Shown here: positions 13,008 through 23,413 of the stretch, one piece after another
How the letters are laid out: every line of letters starts with the position of its first letter
Numbering within the stretch: the first letter of the stretch is position 1
From: Plutella xylostella
Lineage: Eukaryota > Arthropoda > Insecta > Lepidoptera > Plutellidae
Length of the DNA stretch: 64,000 bases
Assembly (NCBI RefSeq): GCF_932276165.1
Contig: NC_063984.1
Location: 2,239,501-2,303,500, forward strand
Reading direction: 5' to 3'
Translations under genes and position numbers: made by a program
The notes under the pieces: generated by a model
What the model was told of the DNA's origin: nothing
Seen by the model: the letters and a program-made list of their open reading frames with translations, nothing else
The model's database searches: none

Positions 13008-13764
13008 GGGTTCCGCTCATCTCGCATAATCTTTATTGACCAAAACTCATTTCGCATAACTCGTATGGTCTAAACTTTTTTGGCCGAACCATCACTTTGC
13101 CAAGACTTATGTGGCATAAGGCTCGTTTCGTCTAAAACTCTTTAGGCACAATCTTTAAACACCTAAGTTTCGTTTGCTCAAATTTATGTTCGTCTATACC
13201 TACGTATAATCTTGTTTCTCGTAATGTTATCTTAATAAATAATATATTAAGTATGTAGTAAATGTACAAATTGTGGTATTTTTCTCCTACATCCCGAAAA
13301 TCACGATATTGTATGATCAAAATATCGACCAATATAATTAATTACAAACCCCATGAGATCGAAACCTAAAAATAGGTGCGACGACGAGCAAAGCGAGGAG
13401 GAGCGTGTTAGGTGCACATGTTCATCAAAACCAAAGCGGAGCGCAGCGAAGCGGAGCGGAGCGTTTTCCAAACAGCGGAAACAATACAAGGCACCAGTTT
13501 GCGCTATGTAGGGAGACGCTCCGTCAAAGTTAAAGCCAAACGAATATTATTAGTTTGTATAAACCTAATAAACCTATGCCATAGCATTATTAGGCTATTC
13601 AAGATTTGGCCATACCATTATTAGGCTAAACAATGTTATGCGAAATAACTTTTTACTAAACGAGATTTATGCCATACGATTTTCGGCGTAACGAGACTTT
13701 GACCAAACGTTACTATGCAATACGAGATTAGGCAAATAAATCTTATGCCAAAAAAGGTAGAACC
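13008..13764. mobile_element. DNA transposon-like element built of degenerate ~15-mers
   Basis: The segment is bracketed by a perfect 10-bp direct repeat ATTATATTAT (12998-13007 and 13765-13774). Its ends are imperfect inverted repeats (left GGGTTCCGCTCATC, right ...GGTAGAACC). Both ends are runs of a degenerate ~15-nt unit approximating CTCGTWTGGCATAAA, in opposite orientation at the two ends (13010-13200 and 13590-13760). The centre (about 13375-13465) has an odd AGCGAAGCGGAGC-rich tract. No coding capacity was found. A non-autonomous transposon with a 9-10 bp target duplication fits best, and a Mutator-like origin is possible. The AT-rich duplication makes its exact length uncertain. Confidence 0.6.
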
Positions 13765-14347
13765 ATTATATTATACTTGCGTATAAAACATTCACAAATT
13801 CACATAGGATTCGTTGTAGCCACAAATAGTAGCTAAAGTTTCCAACACACCGTGAATTTCCAACGTAAACTAAACCAGAGGACATCTGACTTAGAAGCAA
13901 CTAAACCTTAATAATCTAAATATATGACATGCCGTTGACCACTAACCCGGGCGTTCTAAATCTAAATCTGGTCAAAACTGACCGAAATCCGGCGAAAACT
14001 GCCTACTCCTCTGGTTCAGATAGGGATGTATCAAATTTTACATGTAAATTGTAACTTTCAGGTATGCAGATGTAAAAAAAAATTGGACAAAATAAAAATA
14101 GTAGTCCAAACGAATTCGGTTTGGAATGATAAGGTGTTTCACCCTTCCAGCTTACTATTAGTTACTATACCACTATAGAGGCGATTTTAACACTTTATTT
14201 AAAGAAAAAAAGATGTTTCGTTCAAAGAGATTTAAAAGATTAATCAGTATGATTATCGTAAACTATGATAATTAATTAAGTATATTATCATTATATTTAG
14301 ATTGTATTTATATTTAATACAGTGGCCCAGTTGTTGACACCTCTAGT

Positions 14348-14402
14348 CCGGTTAAATCCGGATCGTACCGGCTGTAACCGGAACTCCGGGCGACCGGGCC
14401 GG
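14348..14402. repeat. phased CCGG cluster
   Basis: Seven CCGG tetramers occur in 55 bp, at 14348, 14358, 14368, 14378, 14386, 14394 and 14399. The first four have exactly 10-bp spacing. The context includes ACCGG and AACCGGAAC words in otherwise AT-rich DNA. It could be a protein-binding array or part of an unrecognised repeat. Confidence 0.5.
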
Positions 14403-14892
14403 TAAAGTTGAGATGGCCAAGTGAGTTTACAATATCCATGCTCGAGAAATATTCGGTACACTGAAAACAGAGTTTGTCTATTTACTTAGCTTGGAGAGAT
14501 TCTGAGATTTTAACGCACAGTGACCAGACCGTAGCCAGTAGTGTACAGACCGGCCCAACGAACGCCCAACGATGGATATTTATCATACATAATACAGGGC
14601 AGATTGCAGCAACGAAGGTCAACGAAACCCGTTTGTTGGCGTTCGTTTGGCCGGTCTTTATATGCAGATTTACACCTACTCTAAAATTATGCTCAGAAGG
14701 AAAAGGAACCTTTATTAAATTTTAGTTAAGTACAAAAACTTCACAAGTAAATTTTAAACTAAACCAGAGTCGTGAGCACAGGATTCGAAAAATCCGTTTA
14801 CGTTGCGTATTGCTTGCGTATCGTCAAATGTCACTGTCAAAATGTAAGGCAAATTTGTTAGTTCCAAAAGTGGCATTTGTTTTTTCCATGTT

Positions 14893-15005
14893 AGGTGGAA
14901 TTTCACCAAACGCTAAACGTATTTAGTAGCCTGTCATACGTCTGTCAGTTAGTACAAAATGTATTTAAAATTTGATTTAAATACGTTTAGCGTTTGGTAA
15001 AAGCG
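14893..15005. mobile_element. MITE, family C copy 1
   Basis: It begins GGTGGAATTTCACCAAACGC and ends with the inverted words CGTTTAGCGTTTGGT. Internal TCTGTCAGTTAGTACAAAAT is shared with a second copy starting at 32070. It is ~110 bp and non-coding. The outermost bases of the right terminus have diverged. Confidence 0.5.
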
Positions 15006-15883
15006 ACCCTTCGTGTAGATTCGAAAATAGTATCGAATCCTATGCTCGCGCCTCAGGTTAAATCGCAATCGCAATAGAAAACACGTTTCCATTCCACCAA
15101 GAGCGTCAACCGCAGAGGCGCCACACCCACCACTAATGTTGCTTGTAATTTGAATTCGGAATCTTTCAATAAGCTGGAACAATGGCGGCGGTTGCACGCG
15201 ACTGTTTGCCGCCAAATTGGCTGTTTTCACACCGCCCGCCACCTCCTGATTACATACTCTTAAATGACACGTTTTGTGGGCGCGCGTTTCCATTGCCGAG
15301 GGCCGAATGTCGGGTGTAAGGGTCTCGCTGGTGGTAGCTGTTATTTTGACAAAATTTTATTATTAATATTTTTTCATCCTTATAACAACATGTATAAGAT
15401 AATATACCTTCAGCGTGTTGGAAAAGTGGTACAAGACATAAAAAGTCACGTCAATATTTTTTTGCTAATTTTCAAATCTTGTAGAACAAAAGTTGTTCAT
15501 AATGTCCGCCTGTCTTGCCTGCCGCGAAGGTATTTTTTTTAAAGTTACGTTGGTTGATACATACATACAGGTGATGACGATGAAAACATTAGGGATACTC
15601 ATAACATATACAGGATGTTGCTAAAGCTGAAACGGTATCGTATGCCGTGCCGCACCGTCCAACGGGCCCGCGCGCCGGGGGTGTGAGCTGAAAGCAAATT
15701 GCTGCTTGCGGTGGCGACGTTCGAGCGGCAAATTAGCGCAATGAGCGACACCTACCGGCAAATGTTAAACATTACTTACTTGTGTTTGGAATTAAATGTT
15801 TTTTGTAATTGCCTGCTCTGGGAATGGGGATGATTTATTTTTGGCGGTGGCCTAAAATACGTAATTACACATAAATACATACA

Positions 15884-16062
15884 TGTAGGATGTAGGGACA
15901 AGGAGTATTGCATAGTAGAGGTATTGTCTATGCTGTTTCCTTTTATAAATATTCTCTTGTAAATATGGCGTCTAGCACGAAAGATTGTTCTCTGCTTCTT
16001 GGGTGTAAATAAATTAAATACAGATTGTTTAAGTGCATCGATGGCTTCATTTTCATCCCACA
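15884..16062 (+). repeat. 5' LTR
   Basis: A 179-bp terminal repeat with TG...CA ends. It contains a TTTTATAAAT TATA-like word (15942-15951) and GTGTAAATAAATTAAATA near the 3' part, which could serve as promoter and polyadenylation region respectively. It is identical to the 3' LTR except at 15938. Confidence 0.92.
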
Positions 16063-16067
16063 ACTTT

Positions 16068-16085
16068 TGGGGGCTCGTCCGGGAT
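16068..16085 (+). promoter_or_regulatory. primer binding site for tRNA-Pro
   Basis: TGGGGGCTCGTCCGGGAT begins 5 nt after the left LTR. From memory of tRNA 3' ends, these 18 bases are complementary to CCA-tailed tRNA-Pro, the primer also used by several vertebrate gammaretroviruses. Its location is exactly where reverse-transcription priming is expected. Confidence 0.85.
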
Positions 16086-16273
16086 GAGAATAAGCCAAAG
16101 GTGCTGAAGATGGTGTAAATAAGGTGTAAATAGTGTAAATAAGGGGCTCGTGAAGCGATTCACAAACGGAAAAGATGGCGGCGGACTAAAATGGTGAAAA
16201 TTCTAAATTAATGAAGGTGAAAGTTGAAGGTGATAATGATTTATACGGATTATTAATACGGTGAAGGTGAAAA

Positions 16274-17245
16274 ATGAATTACATGATGATGACGGCGGCG
16301 ACAATCCCGACTTTCTCGGGAGCAGACCCGGCGTACACGGCGGCAAGGTGGGTGGAGGACTTCAGCGACAATGCAGAAGTGTTCGGCTGGACACCTCCAC
16401 AAAAACTACTGATAGCGCGACGTGTTCTGACTGGTGTGGCAGGTCTGTGGCTCCGCACGGAGGAAAAATTCAAGAGTTTTGAGGAACTGCACCGGGCACT
16501 GCTGGAGGAATTTCCTGACAAGGCTGATACGAAGCACATTCACGAGCTGATGACGGACCGTAAAAAGAAGATGGCAGCATCAGCTAAGGAGGAGACGAGA
16601 GGTGAACAACCGGCTGATGTGTCGGTAAAACAGGAATCCGATCAGCGACAGAGCAACGGATACGGATGTCAGTCGGAGATGTCGGCAAAGCAGCCCTCGA
16701 TTATGTTCGAAGTCAGGACGGACGACACAAACGATTATTTGAAGGAAAAGGAAGTGACATCCATGAAGACGAAGGAGAATGATTACAACAAATGTCAACG
16801 TCAACGTCAGACGGAAGTTGTAAATAAACATGTTCTACAGAATAAAAAGGAGGAACTTTTGGAAACTATTGAGATACCAATTGAGCTGAAAAGTATTAAA
16901 GTTGATGAAGATGATGAGTTATATGAGGAAAAGATTATTGAAGTTGAAAAGGTGAATTATACAGGCGAGGTTGCTAGTGTTGAGAAGAAAGATGGCTCAA
17001 CAAGGAGATTTCGTAACAATAAGGTGGTTAGCGAAATCAATGTCATAAGACAACTAGAAGAAACGGACATGCAGTATCGAGATGATTGGATAAAGAAGAA
17101 AATACCTTACACAGAATACGAGAAGAGATTTATGGTGATGAGAGCAATGGAGCAAGAAATAGCGAGAAGGGCACACGAGAATGGTACTTTCTCAGGAAGG
17201 ATAATGAAAGATGCAATGACTAAAGACTACCATGTACTCCGTTGA
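16274..17245 (+). CDS. retrotransposon gag-like protein with unknown C-terminal half
   Basis: Encodes 323 residues. Residues ~10-100 resemble the capsid part of Ty3/gypsy Gag: IPTFSGADP, then RWVEDFSDNAEVFGWTPPQK, an RRVLTGVAGLWLR segment and a LLEEFPD segment followed by HIHELM. Residues ~100-235 are highly charged and poorly conserved-looking (runs of K, E, D). Residues ~235-323 form a basic, probably helical region with YRDDWIKKKIPYTEYEKRF that I do not recognise. No CCHC zinc knuckle or protease motif is visible. The ATG at 16274 is preceded by a ~190-nt leader after the primer site. The frame is fully open, which suggests a maintained or recently active element. It probably forms particles that package element RNA; this is inferred from the gag family. 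Confidence 0.82.
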   Translation: MNYMMMTAATIPTFSGADPAYTAARWVEDFSDNAEVFGWTPPQKLLIARRVLTGVAGLWLRTEEKFKSFEELHRALLEEFPDKADTKHIHELMTDRKKKMAASAKEETRGEQPADVSVKQESDQRQSNGYGCQSEMSAKQPSIMFEVRTDDTNDYLKEKEVTSMKTKENDYNKCQRQRQTEVVNKHVLQNKKEELLETIEIPIELKSIKVDEDDELYEEKIIEVEKVNYTGEVASVEKKDGSTRRFRNNKVVSEINVIRQLEETDMQYRDDWIKKKIPYTEYEKRFMVMRAMEQEIARRAHENGTFSGRIMKDAMTKDYHVLR

Positions 17246-17523
17246 ATATGTGAGGCCATGATTTTTATACCTAAGTTTTTATTTGTATGATGATGATGAT
17301 GATGACGAATGTGTGACGAAGAATGAGTGTGTTTTAATTACGGTGGCATTTTTATTTCAAAAGAAGTTAGGTTGTTAAATTTGAGTTCGTTTTTGATTGT
17401 TAATTTAATGTTATGTTGTTATTTTTACGTTTGTTTTGAAAGTAGAGTGTAGGTTTATGTTGTTTGATTTTATAAATATGTTTTTCATAGTCTGAGGGCA
17501 GACTATCTGCAGGATGGCCGGGT

Positions 17524-17702
17524 TGTAGGATGTAGGGACAAGGAGTATTGCATAGTAGAGGTATTGTCTATGCTGTTCCCTTTTATAAATATTCTCTTGT
17601 AAATATGGCGTCTAGCACGAAAGATTGTTCTCTGCTTCTTGGGTGTAAATAAATTAAATACAGATTGTTTAAGTGCATCGATGGCTTCATTTTCATCCCA
17701 CA
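17524..17702 (+). repeat. 3' LTR
   Basis: A 179-bp copy of the left LTR with one substitution at 17578. The bases just before it (about 17490-17523) include GAGGGCAGAC and AGGATGGCCGGGT, the likely polypurine-tract region, although it is not a clean purine run. Confidence 0.92.
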
Positions 17703-20700
17703 TACATATGCCCAAAACTGTAATCCCCGAAAGGGTAGTGAGAGGTGACTCCCAACCGAGTCACCCGCTTTTCGCTGTACATTTATAAATACTTACGAGA
17801 TAGTTCGCCAGCTGAAAAAGTGTACGTACTTACAGTTATGAAATTGTGTATGTTTCGTTTGATTGTAGTACATATTTATTTCCTGTACAGGAACTTTTTC
17901 AATCAAATCATACGATCCATAACGTTTACAAAAAATTAAAAACAAGTTTAGTTAACAGTTACCTACCTAATTATAAAGCAAACAATTAACAAGTAGGTAG
18001 GTACCCTTCAAATATTGCATTTCAATTAACGCAGCTTTCACACACGAAACCACATAACTTTGAAATAACCAAAGAACTATCGATTACAAAACATGCCGTG
18101 AAGAATAGGTGCTTGAGTCGAGTGGCCTATACCGTTTCAGTTTAGCCCCCCTCTGAGAACATGGGCTATACTCAACACTTATTGTTTTCAAGCATTTATT
18201 CATACGAATAATTTTATTCAATTCAAACATCATGAAAGGAATACAGATCTGGAGATAGTATTGAAATTCTCATTTGCGCTTGTTTGAAGTCACATTATAA
18301 CGTTTTATTCCGTGCGGTGTGTGTTTGTCAACATTGTATTTTATTTTGTTTTGATCTGATAAGCTTTGTGATTGTGTGTGTTTTGGTTTCTTAAAGCTAC
18401 GCTGAATAGGGTCTGTGCCTGCGATCCTTTCTAAACCAGTTTCCTTTTTATTTCCGTTGTAAGAAAACCGAGTTTTTAATTGACTCTATTTATTGGTCAC
18501 ATTTGTATCCAAATTATTTTTAGACTACCTGGGAGCAAGCCTGAGGGGTAAAATACAAAAAAAAATAGCAGAAAGGGGATCACAGAACAGCTTATCTAAC
18601 TAATTACTTTTTTTAAATTTATTTTCGCTTTATATTAGGTAAATGCATAAAAACGAGATGTGTGTCCCTATTACTTTATGAATTTGTATGTACTTTCTTT
18701 TATTTTAGGTATTATTGTTATGGAAACGTACAGAGCAGATGGATGCATTAATCTTAAAATACATAAATAACACTTTTTCCAATAAAGTTTCCATTAATAT
18801 CTTAAGACATTTAGGTTTAAAAATCCACATTCTTTGCTTTTGTATGGACCCCGGTGTACCACTTTTGTAACACCCTGTATTCTTAATTTGAATTCGTATT
18901 TTTGTGTAATCCGAAATGCAATTTACCTACATTACGATAATTATTGAGCTTTTCATTAGACGGCAATCCCCTTCCTGAAGCAAGCCGGTCAATTGGCCAT
19001 CCCCCGCACCGGAGTCCCGGGTTCGAATCAACTCGTGAAAATCGAATCACTTCCACCTAATTGAGCTTTGATTCGCAAAGGGCAACTTCGTGAGACCATG
19101 GGGTATACAATACATTCTAATATTCGTGTAGGGTGACTATAGTTTGGTTTGTGTTATGATTTCAAGACTAAATGCGTGAAATAATTTAAATTATATTATA
19201 AATAATCCCAAAGTAATTTTATAGCGTATGTGGCCTCGTCCTCTCATCTTCTCACCACGTACTGGCCATACATGAGTACAAAATATTCTCCGAAAAGCGG
19301 GAGGCATTTGGGATACATTCTAGAAGTTCTAGATCTAGCTCTAAACATTACTAACCAATCGTTACATTACCAGAGTCTACTCGGCTTTCCATACTCTCTA
19401 CAGGTTGATCACAAATATCCAGTCAAGCTCCATTTTACAAATCCATGGTGACCGTTGTATGTGGTACGTACTTTTGGCTCCCTCTAGCGTTGTACCCAAA
19501 CAACACCGTGAGAATCAGCGGGCACTCCACTCGAGCCAAGTGCCGCGATGTAATCGCGCCCTTTTATTGTTTTTTCTCTTTACAAAATTCATTTGTTTCT
19601 TCGCGGCCAGTAGTTTTCGACAAGCACTCTTCAAGCGCCGTGAGTGCGCCGCCGATATTGAGAACCTCTTTGGTCCTGGCTGCAAATAATATTTTCTTTT
19701 CTTTTTTCAAATAAGTATTTAATTCTTCCTTGACTTTATGCTGTATGATATTAATATAGCCGGCCGTGAGAATTGTAGAACAAGAGTTAGATATCGGACA
19801 TTGAAGAGAAAAACATGGCTGACATTTTTCACCGATAAACCAACAGCGAATGGACGGATCGAATGAAAATATAAAAGGAGTATACTTACCTATACAATTT
19901 GTAGATTCTATATTCTGACGGCAAAGGATGAAAAGGAATAAAACAGACGGCGATTGTTTATTTTATTTTGAAATGTTTTGACGCAGCGCGCTATTGCAAA
20001 CTCCGTCATTTTCCAACTAATATTGCTTCGTATTCATTGTTTCTTTTATTCGTTCTGTTCTATTTTCATATAATGAATATTTATGATCAGAAGTTATCCG
20101 TATTTATACATTTTATCCGCCATTAGCTTCTTTGTGGCATCATTTCCGGTCAAACCGGAAGAGGTCACCCGCCCCAGCGCCATTTTTATTCCTCAAATGT
20201 ATCGCGTGAACAGCTACCATTATACCTGGTGAAAAGCCATTTTCTTTTTTTGTTCTTGTATTTCCTCAACATGAAAAACTATTTGGAAATATATGTAAAT
20301 CGAGACGAATAAAGCTGCTCGCATAATTTTGGATCGAACTTTACTTGGTAAAGTTCGGTTGATCATATTTTTGTCACATCACAACAGCACTTTAAAGTCT
20401 TCCAGAGTCACCTAACCTAACCGTGCTTTTTCAGCTTGTGTTATAAATATTTAATCAAAATATACTTACTGTACTGTCGCAAATAAAAGATTTATTTATT
20501 CATACCATGTATTAAACCGTTTCGGCTAAGGATTTTAAACCTTATCACTATGTCATAAGAATATGACGCATGTAGTAGTAATGCTGTAAGTATTGCAAAG
20601 ATAACAATGTCCGCTTTCAGTAAGCGGATGCAGGCATTTTGACAAATGGCCAGCCAGGCGATTTGTCTCGCAGGGGGCGGAATAGGCATAGAATAAAAAT

Positions 20701-20937
20701 GATCTTGAATAAGACTAATACTTAGTAACAAGACTAACAATAAGACTAACAAAATATATACGAAGAATAAGTGACTAATACGTACAAAAAAAACACTTTA
20801 CATCTTCATCGTGAACAACTTCTGGATCCTACATTGCGTTGTAAGAAAGCTTTTCGTACCTATATGGTATTTGCGGCGATATTTTCAATCTATGTCTGCA
20901 TTTTTATCAATAAAATGTTCATTCATTAATTTAACTA

Positions 20938-21128
20938 CACTCACGAGCAAAGAAAAAGTTTCACTTACAAAATTTCGACACCAAATAAACTGCATTTTTT
21001 AAAAACATTTAATTTAGAATTTGAATTCGCTGTAAATGTACTTCAAAATTACAGACGACGCTTCATAAAGCTAGTTTTTCAATTTAGGAGTAATTTGGTG
21101 CTATTATGCTTTTCCTTGCTTGTGAGTG
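20938..21128. mobile_element. MITE, family A copy 3
   Basis: A TA-flanked 191-bp copy begins CACTCACGAGCAAAGAAAAA and ends TTTTCCTTGCTTGTGAGTG. The interior is partly in inverted order relative to copies 1 and 2, with GACGACGCTTCATAAAGC and TTTAGGAGTAATTTGGTGC near its right end. It is non-coding. Confidence 0.7.
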
Positions 21129-22618
21129 TATGTCCACATCTGCGCAGTGTCCACATCTTTGGCCGGATGGCTTTAGGGCGGGCGGACGGCAGAATGGTCG
21201 ACAAAAGGCAACAATATTATATCATTTTTCCCACACCACAATACTAAATGGGTACGGAACTGAAGGTACGTTTTCCTAATGCGTTCTTCTTGTATTAATA
21301 TAAATGTTATGACTTTGCCTCCTTTGTTAACTGTAGTCATTATTTGAAAGGTTTTGTTTTTTTAGAACACTATCTAGGCTGTTAAATATTGTCTGGATAT
21401 GGCCAGGATATTTAAAGCATTAAGAATATTATTAAATTACAGATCAAATAATTTTTTTTTTTTTTGTTATAGCTAAGTAAAATAAGTTTTTAAAAAATAT
21501 ATATCTTTCCGAAAGTTTTAGATACAACTAACTATTAACTATTAGACAAAGTCACGTGTGAACTATGTATACTTAATAGTTACGTTTTTGACCAATATTT
21601 GAGTTAACTACAGACCAAAACTACGGTTGTAATCAATAGCTCATATTTTATCCTAATAAAAACGATTTCTAGATTTTTAACGTCAATTTTAATAGGTTCA
21701 TAAAGTTTCCATTCGACAATTTCTTTATTTGAGTTTTATGTAGGTACCAACCTATAGTTTTAGTGACAAAAAAACTGTACTTAGCACTCACAGAATTACA
21801 AAATAGTCAAAATTTCGAGTGTACGTTACAATACGTATATACTAGGTACTATAGGAACCTACTATGTCTATTAATGGATTGTGCCGGCTCTTACAGTGGG
21901 CAATCAGTGGTAGAGCTCTAAATATCCGCTTAGGGACCATTTATACTAGCACTAAAAAGTTATTTTGTTAAGTGAAACCTTTACTTTATGTCTATGTAAA
22001 TGAGCCTAGAAGCTCTACTTTGTGTAAGCTTTAAAGTTTATTTTGGTGTGGTGTTATCACAAATGCATAAAAATCGTGGCATAAAAATTGGTAAGAATGA
22101 AGAGTTCTAATAATCTTGTTGAAATATTCTAAGTAGGTAATACATTAAAGTAAATAATGTAGGACAGGTTTTTTCCATGCTTTTTAATACATAAATAATT
22201 AAAATTAAATTAAATACATTCATGCAATATTAATACTATGGTGGGTGCTCTGTCATAATGAGTACGACCCTGTGTCTCTTGCTGGTTAGCTGCACACCTT
22301 TACAACATTATCAAACTAAAATAGGTAATTTTTCTTCAAAACAATATATTTGAAGTAGTTTTTTTTTTTTTTTTTGCTCACAATTTATGTAATTCGGCAG
22401 CCTTGGAACAATTAAATGGGAGGTAACTGAAAATCAGCGGTTTGCTCCTGGAGTAAACATCCACGCTGAGTTACTTCACCCTTTTGGTCCGCTTCAACAC
22501 ACAACCTGCTAAGTACAAACCTGTCTTTATCATAGCTACTATTTACCTAGTTATAAGTACAAATGTGTATATCTGTAATTGTGATTTGTTGTGTATGTAA
22601 GAAAGTGGATCAAATAAA

Positions 22619-22645
22619 CGCTTTATCTATCTATCTATCTATCTA
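22619..22645. repeat. (CTAT)n microsatellite at a LINE/SINE-like tail
   Basis: About five CTAT units follow AAATAAACGCTTTATC. This looks like the 3' tail of a retroposon whose body precedes it (about 22430-22620). The body family was not identified. Confidence 0.6.
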
Positions 22646-22972
22646 AAGTGCATTGTGGATGGATAACCCATTCTAATGTTTTTCCGTACCATACATCGTC
22701 GACAGTTAAACTAAACTAAACAGATACAATATTTTTAACAATAGTTTGCTGTAACCACATATTTTTTTATTTTCTTCGTTTATTATTCAACACAATTTAG
22801 TTAATTATTATTTAAAAAAAAAACGAATCAACAAATGAAGCTGAAAAAAACACATTCGGAGCTCAACTGCCGGTAAACAATTATCTTTTCAAATCTTGAA
22901 ATTTATGGACTTTCCAACACCGATTGCTTTTGGGGTGTAAAATAAATAATTGTTGGGCTAATTGAATACTTG

Positions 22973-23110
22973 GGGGTTGCTCTATGTGACGAAAAACCAA
23001 GTTTCGGAGCGCTGCTGTGCGAGCCACGACTCTATCTCGTTGCATTAAACGTGCCGCTTGCACGACAGCTCTCGTTCGTTCGTTTTTCGTCAGTATAAAG
23101 TAACCCCCTG
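22973..23110. mobile_element. MITE, family J copy 2
   Basis: Begins GGGGGTTGCTCTATGTGACG and ends TTTTTCGTCAGTATAAAGTAACCCCC. It is an inverted-orientation copy of 2190-2325, sharing GCGAGCCACGACTCTATCTC. The short open frame read across it is a by-product. Confidence 0.6.
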
Positions 23111-23270
23111 TTACGTAATGTATTTGTGATTGATAGAATTAGTGTTGGTTCTGTCTGTTTGTACATCTGCCGCGAATGGTGTTAAATTTAATTGTATTTT
23201 GGTTGTTTGGGGCGGTGTGTTTATGTTAAGGGTGAGTTTTCTTTCGTTCAGGTAAAATCTAGGTTACTTA

Positions 23271-23413
23271 GGCCCTGTTTCACAATGGCTATAGTTAGTG
23301 GCTACCTGTGAGATAAAATACATGCTGTCACTCTCTGTTATTATTTTTTTGACAGTGACAGCAAGTATTTTATCTTACTGGTAGCCAATAACCAAGCATT
23401 GCAAAAAAGGGCC
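23271..23413. mobile_element. palindromic MITE, family B copy 1
   Basis: A 143-bp hairpin element flanked by TA starts GGCCCTGTTTCACAATG and ends CATTGCAAAAAAGGGCC. Its arms carry AAAATACATGCTGTCACTCTC and the inverted GACAGCAAGTATTTTAT. A second copy is at 32173-32314. Confidence 0.75.

Larger units (their letters stand above)
13775..15883. other. intergenic stretch left of the LTR element
   Basis: No gene was recognised. It contains a phased CCGG cluster (14348-14402), a MITE (14893-15005) and a GC-richer tract at about 15620-15770 with no recognised motif. The flank directly before the LTR element (about 15865-15883) continues on its far side at 17703 and belongs to the same SINE-tail-like repeat. 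Confidence 0.5.
15884..17702 (+). mobile_element. complete gag-only LTR retrotransposon (TRIM / TR-GAG type)
   Basis: The element is 1819 bp long. Two 179-bp direct LTRs (15884-16062 and 17524-17702) start TGTAGGATGTAGGGAC and end CATCCCACA. They differ at one base (T at 15938, C at 17578), indicating recent insertion. A 4-bp target duplication TACA lies at 15880-15883 and 17703-17706. A primer site complementary to the tRNA-Pro 3' end follows the left LTR. The interior is only 1461 bp and carries a single frame for a gag-like protein, with no protease, reverse transcriptase, RNase H, integrase or envelope. The element must borrow pol from an autonomous relative, presumably Ty3/gypsy-like judging by the gag domain and 4-bp duplication. 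It inserted into an older repeat whose two halves match across the junction. Confidence 0.92.

Noticed and set aside
15776..16063. Antisense open frame across the 5' LTR as a gene
   Set aside because: The same frame recurs across the 3' LTR at 17503-17715, so it is a by-product of the LTR sequence.
19230..19714. Overlapping open frames as a host gene
   Set aside because: No start context, splice structure, domain or codon bias was seen; frames overlap in two registers.
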